A DNA stretch of 11,618 nt, taken from NCBI GenBank assembly GCA_938016505.1, contig CALLWN010000015.1, forward strand, positions 1 through 11,618. The letters are read 5' to 3'. Below are positions 6,572 through 11,618 of the stretch, one piece after another. Source of the DNA: an uncultured Sphingomonadaceae bacterium. GTDB taxonomy: Bacteria; Pseudomonadota; Alphaproteobacteria; Sphingomonadales; Sphingomonadaceae. Numbering within the stretch: the stretch's first letter is position 1; each line of letters begins with the position of its first letter. The notes under the pieces were generated by a model. The model saw nothing but the letters and a program-made list of their open reading frames with translations. It searched no databases and was not told the origin of the DNA. Both the position numbers and the translations under genes were made by a program.

Positions 6572-7927
6572 CTAGCGGAAGGCCTGGACGTTGCCGTCGT
6601 CGGTCAGGACATAGAGCATCATGTTGGCGACGACGGGGGGCAGGAAGCCGGGCGCGCCGAGCTTGCGCTCGACGAGTTCACGCCCGTCCCTCGGGTCGAG
6701 TTCGACAAGACGACCCTGCGAAGACACCAGGATCAGGCGATCGCCGGCAAGCACCGGGCCAGCCCACTCGATCGCGCCGCTGCGCTTCTTCGGCTTGGCG
6801 AAGCGGTCGAGCTGGGTGACCCAGCGGATCTTGCCATCGCCTCGGGTGAGCGCGACCACCTGCGCCTCGGTGGTGACGACGAACAGGAATTCGCCTGCAA
6901 TCGCAGGGGTCGAGACGCCTGCAAAGCTGCGCTCCCAGACCCGCTGCCCGGTGGCAAGCTCGATCGCGACCATACGGCCGCCATGGCCGATGGCGAAGAC
7001 CCGGCCGCGGTCGATGACGGGTGCAGCGACGATGGCCGACAGGGCGCCAAGCGCCGTCGTGCGGCCGGTCCTCGCAAGCTGGTCCTGCCACACCGTGCGG
7101 CCGTTCTCGATGCGGAGCGCGAACAGCTCGCCCGACGAGAAGCCGGCAACGACCGTGCCAAGCTCGACTGCAGGCGCGCCAGGCCCCAGGATGGCCGCCG
7201 GCTCAAGCGTGGCGGTAACCTGCCACAGCTGCTCCCCAGTCGCTTCGGAAAGCGCGGTCAGCCGGTTGTCCTGCGTCATCACCAGGACCCGGCCTTCCGC
7301 GACGGTCGGAGCACCGCGGAGCGGAACACCGATTTCGACACGCCAGAGCTCGGCCCCCGTCGCAGCGTCGAGCGCGACGGCATCTCCGGTCCCAGTCGTG
7401 GCATAAACCCTGTCACCATCGAGGCTGACGCCACCGCCGAAGGCCGGGCGATTGCCCTTGCGCCGTGCCGGAACGAGGCGCCGCTCCCAGAGCAACCGTC
7501 CGCTGTCGGCCGCAAATGCACGGACAAGGCCCTCGGTATCCATGGTCAGCATCCGGTTGGCGAGGATGGCCGGCGTGGCGTTGAGGCGGCGGGTCGGGTC
7601 TGACCCCCGCCCGATTGAGACCCGAAACAGGCGCTCCGTTGCCGGACCCAGCGCAACATGCCCCATGGTCTTGGCGGCCGAACCACCGGCCTGGGACCAT
7701 GCCGGGTTCACTGTCGCCGGCGGGAGGACAACCTCGAGCTCGCGCAATTCGGGCTCGGCTTCGACCTCCCGCTCGAAGTCGAGCACCGAGATCCTCTCGC
7801 CCAGGGTCTGGCTCGCCGGCGGCGCCTTGCGGAACAGCCTGGGCCGTTCGCCCTTGCTGCAGCCGGCAAGCACCAGCGCCGCGGCCAGCAGGGGCAGGAA
7901 GGGCCAACCGGCCCGATGACGTGCCAT
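6572..7927 (-). CDS. bamB: Outer-membrane assembly lipoprotein BamB (PQQ-like beta-propeller)
   Basis: A lipoprotein of the BAM complex that helps insert beta-barrel proteins into the outer membrane. A basic N-terminus and hydrophobic stretch (9-20) lead to a lipobox LAGC with C23 as the lipidated residue. A linker of about 50 residues precedes the propeller. Blade signatures of the Gxx(L/V)W type recur: GRLLW (143-147), GAELW (191-195), GEQLW (231-235), GRTVW (276-280), GQRVW (327-331), GKIRW (365-369) and a degenerate GRELV (415-419). At 451 residues it is longer than E. coli BamB (392), mostly through the N-terminal linker. Its ATG shares one base with the stop of the TPR gene (TGATG), and der follows after 3 bases. 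A generic PQQ-repeat protein is the alternative, but the lipobox and der neighbourhood favour BamB. Confidence 0.92.
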   Translation of the reverse strand: MARHRAGWPFLPLLAAALVLAGCSKGERPRLFRKAPPASQTLGERISVLDFEREVEAEPELRELEVVLPPATVNPAWSQAGGSAAKTMGHVALGPATERLFRVSIGRGSDPTRRLNATPAILANRMLTMDTEGLVRAFAADSGRLLWERRLVPARRKGNRPAFGGGVSLDGDRVYATTGTGDAVALDAATGAELWRVEIGVPLRGAPTVAEGRVLVMTQDNRLTALSEATGEQLWQVTATLEPAAILGPGAPAVELGTVVAGFSSGELFALRIENGRTVWQDQLARTGRTTALGALSAIVAAPVIDRGRVFAIGHGGRMVAIELATGQRVWERSFAGVSTPAIAGEFLFVVTTEAQVVALTRGDGKIRWVTQLDRFAKPKKRSGAIEWAGPVLAGDRLILVSSQGRLVELDPRDGRELVERKLGAPGFLPPVVANMMLYVLTDDGNVQAFR

Positions 7928-8712
7928 CAGTTCCCTGCCTCGCCAGCGGTCGCAGGGGGCGTGCCGGTGCCCAGATCCCGAGCCGATGCACTGCCATCGC
8001 GGCGGAGAGCCTCCGCAACCTGGCTCGTGTCCTGGCCCAGCATGGCGGCCATCTGCTCGGCCCGATCGCGCTGGGTCTCGGGCGCCTCGGCCGTGCGGGC
8101 CAGTTTCAGGAACAGCGCGGACGCCTCGGCCTCACGGCCGGCGCGCAGGTGGGCAACCGCGGCGAGCTCGGCGACTGCCGGAAACCAGGGGCTGTCGCCC
8201 TCGAGCCACGGACGGGCGCGCGCGATGATGGCATCAGGCTCAAGCGTATCCGCGTCGAGCCGAAGCGCTTCAATGGCGGCGAGGTCACGCAAGGGGCCAG
8301 CCACTCCAGGATCTCCGGCAACAGTCGAGAGCAGCTTGCGGGCCTCGGCCGGCTCGCTCCGTTCCCTCGCAAGCGACGCGGCGATCAATGCGGCAACCGC
8401 GCGTTGACCGGGGCTGCCGGCTGCCCGAACTTCGGCAAGCGGCGCATCGGCTTCGGCACTGTTGCCGGCCTCGATTGCGCGGACCCCTGCAAAGAGCGCC
8501 TCGCTGTTCGCGTCCAGCGCGCGGGCCGCCTGCTCCCTCCAGAACAGATAGCCCGCAAAGGCAAGCAGCCCGGCACCCACCGCGAGCAAAATCCAGCGTC
8601 CCCAGTCCCGCAGGAACTTCCGGAAGGCATCGCGGCGATATTCCTCATCAACCTCGCGCAGGAAGGGATCATCGTCTGCGCGGGCCGCTGGCGGCAGTGG
8701 CGGTTGGGCCAA
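7927..8712 (-). CDS. YfgM-like TPR membrane protein, TTG start
   Basis: Resembles the YfgM/TPR_21 family, ancillary proteins of the SecYEG translocon that are linked to periplasmic chaperones and usually encoded beside bamB and der. The 261 residues show a cytosolic N-terminus with the family-typical FLREVDEEYRRD (17-28), one membrane helix (about 40-58) and a periplasmic helical, alanine-rich TPR-like region (about 65-235). The start is TTG at 8712: no in-frame ATG or GTG occurs between it and the in-frame stop at 8746-8748, and a purine-rich AGGGAAGAGAG lies just upstream. It is the first gene of the tightly packed run to 2401. The 83-base gap to panB (8713-8795) is the only obvious place for a promoter of its own. 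There TTGCGC (8772-8767) and CTAGGG (8749-8744), 17 bases apart on the minus strand, form a weak sigma-70-like candidate. Confidence 0.86.
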   Translation of the reverse strand: MAQPPLPPAARADDDPFLREVDEEYRRDAFRKFLRDWGRWILLAVGAGLLAFAGYLFWREQAARALDANSEALFAGVRAIEAGNSAEADAPLAEVRAAGSPGQRAVAALIAASLARERSEPAEARKLLSTVAGDPGVAGPLRDLAAIEALRLDADTLEPDAIIARARPWLEGDSPWFPAVAELAAVAHLRAGREAEASALFLKLARTAEAPETQRDRAEQMAAMLGQDTSQVAEALRRDGSASARDLGTGTPPATAGEAGN

Positions 8713-8795
8713 AACTCTCTTCCCTGAAGCAATCGGGCCACTTCCCTAGCCGGTGCGCGCGCCAGAGCGCAATCCGGCTTGCACTGACCTTGCCA

Positions 8796-9668
8796 TCAGC
8801 CCTTCTGCCGGTAGGTTTCCGCCTCCCCTGGAAAGCTTCGGTCGCGCACCGCTGCGGCGTAGCGGGTGGCGGCGTGCGAGATCCGCGCCGCGAGGTCGTC
8901 GAAGCGGCGGACGAAGCGGGGCGTCCGCTCGAACATGCCCAGCATGTCGTCGATCACCAGCACCTGGCCGTCGCACGCTGCCGACGCACCAATCCCGACG
9001 ACCGGGCACGGAACCGCCGAGGTGATGTCCCGGGCCAGCGGCTCGACCACGCCCTCGACGACCAGCGCGAACGCCCCGGCGGCAGCGATCGCCCGCGCGT
9101 CGCCGATGATCTTCGCCGCCTCGGCCTCGCTGCGGCCGCGCGCACCATAGCCGCCGAGCGCATTGACCGCCTGCGGGGTGAGACCGACGTGGCCGACCAC
9201 GGGGATGCCGCGGGCCACGAGAAATTCGACGGTTGGTGCCAGCACTTCCCCACCTTCCATCTTGACCGCCGCGGCCCCGGTTTCGCGCAGCACGCGCGAT
9301 GCCGTGATGAAGGCCTGCTCACGGCTCGCCTCATAGGTCCCGAACGGCAGGTCGACGATCACGACCGCGCGATAGCTGCCGCGCACCACCGCTCCGCCAT
9401 GGGCGATCATCATGTCAAGCGTGACCTTCACGGTGGTGTCGAGGCCGTAGATGACCTGCCCCACGCTGTCGCCGACCAGCAGCATGTCACAGTGGGGATC
9501 GAGAAGCTGCGCCATGCGGGCGGTATAGGCCGTCAGCATGACGAGGGGGTTGGCGGTGACGCCCCCGGACTTCCGGGCCGCGATGGCAGGCACGGTCAGA
9601 CGCCGCACAGGCTCCGGCACCGGGTGGGCCCGCGAGGTTGCCGTGTCGAGGGTATAGGTGGTGGACAT
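8796..9668 (-). CDS. panB: 3-methyl-2-oxobutanoate hydroxymethyltransferase PanB
   Basis: The first committed step of pantothenate (and so CoA) synthesis: transfers a hydroxymethyl group from 5,10-methylene-tetrahydrofolate to 2-oxoisovalerate, giving ketopantoate. The 290 residues form the expected TIM-barrel family. Metal-binding residues are D67 (LLVGDSVG), D106 (VDLPFG) and E138 (KMEGG); the catalytic glutamate is E205 (LVVEGV). Other signatures are [10 protein letters not shown] (44-53), HVGLTPQ (160-166) and GIGAS (225-229). The ATG at 9668 gives an N-terminal extension of about 35 residues rich in TVPAIAARK, which I recall as usual in alphaproteobacterial PanB; the frame is open further upstream but that part overlaps the lipoprotein gene. 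No strong ribosome site is visible. It lies 32 bases after the lipoprotein gene. Confidence 0.96.
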   Translation of the reverse strand: MSTTYTLDTATSRAHPVPEPVRRLTVPAIAARKSGGVTANPLVMLTAYTARMAQLLDPHCDMLLVGDSVGQVIYGLDTTVKVTLDMMIAHGGAVVRGSYRAVVIVDLPFGTYEASREQAFITASRVLRETGAAAVKMEGGEVLAPTVEFLVARGIPVVGHVGLTPQAVNALGGYGARGRSEAEAAKIIGDARAIAAAGAFALVVEGVVEPLARDITSAVPCPVVGIGASAACDGQVLVIDDMLGMFERTPRFVRRFDDLAARISHAATRYAAAVRDRSFPGEAETYRQKG

Positions 9669-9680
9669 GGAGAGTTCTTG

Positions 9681-9696
9681 CGGCCGCAGACGGCCG
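9681..9696. repeat. Short GC hairpin between the lipoprotein gene and panB
   Basis: CGGCCG-CAGA-CGGCCG can form a 6-bp stem with a 4-base loop. It begins 12 bases upstream of the panB start on the transcribed minus strand. No T-tract follows, so it is not a classical terminator. It might influence panB translation or read-through from the lipoprotein gene, but in DNA this GC-rich such a hairpin can arise by chance. Confidence 0.3.
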
Positions 9697-9700
9697 GGGG

Positions 9701-9919
9701 TCAATCCGGCGCGCGGCGGCGCGCGCGCCGCTCGGCCTGGGCACGGTCTTCCTCGGCTTCCGCGGCAGTGGTCGTCGCCGCATCCCAGCCGGTCTCGACC
9801 ACGGTACCAACCGCCTGGCCCGTCAGCTTCGCAGCGCCGGTCGCAGCCTTGCCGACAAGGCAGCCGGCCAGCAGGGGTGCAGTCAGCACAAAGAGGAGGA
9901 GCCGGATCATGGCGTGCAT
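9701..9919 (-). CDS. Small predicted lipoprotein (72 aa)
   Basis: No family recognised. The N-terminus [20 protein letters not shown] is a lipoprotein signal peptide with lipobox LAGC and C20 as the predicted lipidated residue. The mature part is only 52 residues: a Gly/Ala/Thr-rich stretch ([18 protein letters not shown]) then an Ala/Glu-rich, likely helical segment ending in a very basic cluster (ERRARRR, about 63-69). The start at 9919 is preferred over the internal ATG at 9910 because GGAGG lies 7 bases before it. Comparable short, poorly conserved lipoproteins are common in alphaproteobacteria. The residue after the Cys is Leu, not Asp, so outer-membrane sorting is likely. It may be co-transcribed with panB 32 bases downstream. 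Confidence 0.75.
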   Translation of the reverse strand: MHAMIRLLLFVLTAPLLAGCLVGKAATGAAKLTGQAVGTVVETGWDAATTTAAEAEEDRAQAERRARRRAPD

Positions 9920-10038
9920 GCACTCCCCTCCCCGCTTCGGAACGCCGCCGCCGACGCCCCCTCGCTGATCGATGACACGGTCGGAGGCAAAGGCGAGTGA
10001 ACTGGCGGCCGGGTCCAGCCTCTGGCAGTGCAATCGGG

Positions 10039-10128
10039 CACCACCGGCTCCGCCCCCGCCGCCGCGCGCAGCCCGGCAGGCACGTCGCGCGACGTGCCGC
10101 ACTCCGGGTTGTGACCGATGACGATCAT
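10039..10128 (-). pseudogene. arsC: N-terminal remnant of glutaredoxin-dependent arsenate reductase ArsC
   Basis: ArsC reduces arsenate to arsenite via one active-site cysteine. The ATG at 10128 overlaps the guaA stop (ATGA), and the first 30 residues read as a clear ArsC N-terminus: [10 protein letters not shown] (6-15), with the nucleophile C10 corresponding to C12 of E. coli, then [13 protein letters not shown] (18-30), as in LxxIRxxGxEPxxV. Beyond residue 30 the family signal stops: no YLxxPPxR segment, no later active-site arginines and no C-terminal domain are visible in any minus-strand frame before the lipoprotein gene. The frame stays open to a stop at 9907 (73 codons in all) but is compositionally random. 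A normal ArsC is about 115-140 residues, so this is a decayed or truncated copy. A short expressed peptide cannot be excluded. Confidence 0.7.
10079..10098. repeat. Perfect 20-bp palindrome inside the arsC remnant, downstream of guaA
   Basis: GGCACGTCGCGCGACGTGCC is identical to its reverse complement. In RNA it would fold as an 8-bp stem (GGCACGTC/GACGTGCC) with a GCGC loop. It begins 26 bases after the guaA stop on the minus strand, where a terminator or 3'-end-protecting hairpin would be expected, but no T-tract follows. The same bases encode GTSRDVP of the old ArsC active-site loop. It could also be a protein-binding operator. The symmetry is certain; the function is a guess. Confidence 0.5.
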
Positions 10129-11618
10129 TCCCACTCGATCGTGCCTGGGGGCTTGGAGGTCACGTCGTAGACGACGCGGTTGATGCCGCGGACTTCGTTG
10201 ACGATCCGGGTGGCGACGGCCGAAAGGAAGGCCGGGTCGAAATGGAAACAGTCGGCGGTCATGCCATCAACCGACGTGACGGCCCGAAGCGCCAGCACCC
10301 TGTCGTAGGTGCGGCCGTCACCCATCACGCCCACGCTCCTCACCGGAAGCAGCACGGCAAACGCCTGCCAGATGGCGTCATAGAGGCCGGCAGACCGGAT
10401 CTCGTCGATGAAAATGGCATCCGCCTCGCGCAGCAGGTCGCAATCTGCCCGGGTGACTTCGCCTGGAATGCGGATGGCAAGCCCGGGTCCCGGGAAGGGA
10501 TGGCGGCCGACGAAGGCCTCGGGCAGGCCAAGCTCGCGCCCGAGCGCGCGCACCTCGTCCTTGAACAGCTCGCGCAGCGGTTCGACCAGTTGAAGCTTCA
10601 TGCGTTCGGGAAGCCCGCCGACATTGTGGTGGCTCTTGATCGTGACCGAAGGGCCGCCGGTGAACGACACGCTTTCGATGACGTCGGGATAGAGGGTGCC
10701 CTGGGCAAGGAAATCCGCGCCACCCAGTTTTGCCGCCTCGGCCTCGAACACCTCGATGAAGGTGGCGCCGATCGCCTTGCGCTTGGCTTCCGGGTCGGTC
10801 TTGCCGGCAAGCGCGGCAAGGAACCGGGCTTCGGCATCAACTGCGACGAGCGGAATGTTGTAATGGTCGCGGAACAGCCGGACGACGTCCGCCGCCTCGC
10901 CCTTGCGCATGAGGCCATGGTCAACGAACACGCAGGTGAGCTGGGCACCGATCGCCTCGTGGATGAGGACTGCAGCAACCGCCGAGTCGACCCCGCCCGA
11001 AAGGCCGCAGATGACCCGGCCCTGTCCGACCTGCGCGCGGATAGCGGCCAGTTTCGCGGCGCGGAAACCCGCCATTGTCCAGGTGCCGGCGAGGCCGCAG
11101 ATGGCGCGGACGAAGCGGGCGATGAGCCTGGCGCCATCGGGGGTGTGGACGACCTCGGGGTGGAACTGGGTTGCGTAGATGCGCCGCGCCTCGTCGGCGA
11201 TGAGGGCGAACGGCGCGCCCTCGGAGGCGGCCAGCACGCGGAAACCTTCGGGCAAGGCCACCACCCGGTCGCCGTGGCTCATCCAGACCTGGTGGCGGCT
11301 GCCCAGGGCCCACAGTCCCTCGAGGAGGGGCGAGCCCTCCACAACCTCGACATGGGCACGGCCGAACTCGCGGGTGTGACCGCGCTCGACCTTGCCGCCA
11401 AGTGCTGCGACAAGCGCCTGCTGGCCGTAGCAGATGCCGAGCACCGGGACGCCGGCCTCGAGCACGGCCACGGGCAGCGCGGGCGCGTCCGCCTCCGTCA
11501 CGCTGGCGGGGCCGCCGGACATGATGATGCCCCCGGGCTTCAGCCGCGCAACCCCCTCCCCCGCCTTGTGGTAGGGGACGACCTCGCAATAGACATGGGC
11601 CTCGCGGACCCGCCTCGC
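10125..11618 (-). CDS. guaA: GMP synthase (glutamine-hydrolysing), N-terminus cut by window edge
   Basis: Converts XMP to GMP using ATP and ammonia released from glutamine; the last step of guanine nucleotide synthesis. The 497 visible residues lack about 22-28 at the N-terminus, since the frame is open through 11618 and already reads [16 protein letters not shown], an early segment of the amidotransferase domain. Fragment positions: nucleophile C63 in GICYGQQ; H153 and E155 in [12 protein letters not shown]-pyrophosphatase P-loop SGGVDS (207-212); and the C-terminal dimerisation domain ending in [10 protein letters not shown], the standard GuaA terminus. An internal ATG at 11522 is not the real start. 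The stop overlaps the arsC remnant by four bases, suggesting an ancestral guaA-arsC coupling. Confidence 0.97.
   Translation of the reverse strand, partial: ARRVREAHVYCEVVPYHKAGEGVARLKPGGIIMSGGPASVTEADAPALPVAVLEAGVPVLGICYGQQALVAALGGKVERGHTREFGRAHVEVVEGSPLLEGLWALGSRHQVWMSHGDRVVALPEGFRVLAASEGAPFALIADEARRIYATQFHPEVVHTPDGARLIARFVRAICGLAGTWTMAGFRAAKLAAIRAQVGQGRVICGLSGGVDSAVAAVLIHEAIGAQLTCVFVDHGLMRKGEAADVVRLFRDHYNIPLVAVDAEARFLAALAGKTDPEAKRKAIGATFIEVFEAEAAKLGGADFLAQGTLYPDVIESVSFTGGPSVTIKSHHNVGGLPERMKLQLVEPLRELFKDEVRALGRELGLPEAFVGRHPFPGPGLAIRIPGEVTRADCDLLREADAIFIDEIRSAGLYDAIWQAFAVLLPVRSVGVMGDGRTYDRVLALRAVTSVDGMTADCFHFDPAFLSAVATRIVNEVRGINRVVYDVTSKPPGTIEWE

Noticed and set aside
5822..7603. A 593-codon open frame on the plus strand
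   Set aside because: Antisense to der and bamB, of low-complexity Arg/Gly/Ala/Asp composition, with no motifs and no ribosome site.
8388..9968. A 526-codon open frame on the plus strand
   Set aside because: Antisense across three well-supported minus-strand genes (TPR protein, panB, lipoprotein) and their gaps; a GC-rich shadow frame.
9920..10124. Possible tRNA or other structured RNA between guaA and the lipoprotein gene
   Set aside because: No T-loop GGTTCGAAT-like sequence, acceptor pairing or anticodon arm could be found. The interval is explained by the arsC remnant and its GC-rich remainder.

Overview
The window is a dense, GC-rich piece of bacterial chromosome. Gene content and order (panB, a YfgM-like TPR protein, bamB and der in a row; fmt followed by truA; guaA nearby) point to an alphaproteobacterium, most likely of the Sphingomonadales. 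That assignment rests on protein resemblance and remembered gene order; no search was run.

Left edge: a truncated recR on the minus strand lies head to head with fmt and truA on the plus strand. Only 15 bases separate the two start codons, and both appear to use the same palindromic AGGGCCCT as Shine-Dalgarno. After truA comes an unusually AT-rich stretch (about 2130-2220) holding a consensus sigma-54 promoter (TGGCAC-N5-TTGCA) and an upstream dyad-like element. This promoter points into a 56-codon gene for a small single-span membrane protein with a glycine zipper.

Middle: a tightly packed minus-strand run reads from 8712 down to 2401: YfgM-like TPR protein, BamB lipoprotein, GTPase Der, an AMP-forming acyl-CoA ligase and a fold-type III PLP decarboxylase. 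Neighbours overlap by 1 or 4 bases or are 3 bases apart. The last two match the exosortase A-associated ligase/decarboxylase pair (my recall of TIGR03098/TIGR03099). So a piece of an exopolysaccharide/PEP-CTERM sorting locus is translationally coupled to housekeeping genes for envelope and ribosome assembly. PEP-CTERM genes in Proteobacteria are known to carry sigma-54 upstream sites matched to PrsK/PrsR, so the facing sigma-54 promoter is probably part of the same regulon. This is the most interesting feature of the window.

Right part: panB, a 72-residue lipoprotein and guaA (cut at the right edge), all on the minus strand. The end of guaA overlaps by ATGA the start of a clear remnant of arsC. 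About 30 N-terminal residues including the active-site loop survive, and the rest is unrecognisable. A perfect 20-bp palindrome sits on that active-site loop and may now act as the hairpin downstream of guaA.

No rRNA, tRNA, CRISPR array, insertion sequence or prophage gene was seen.
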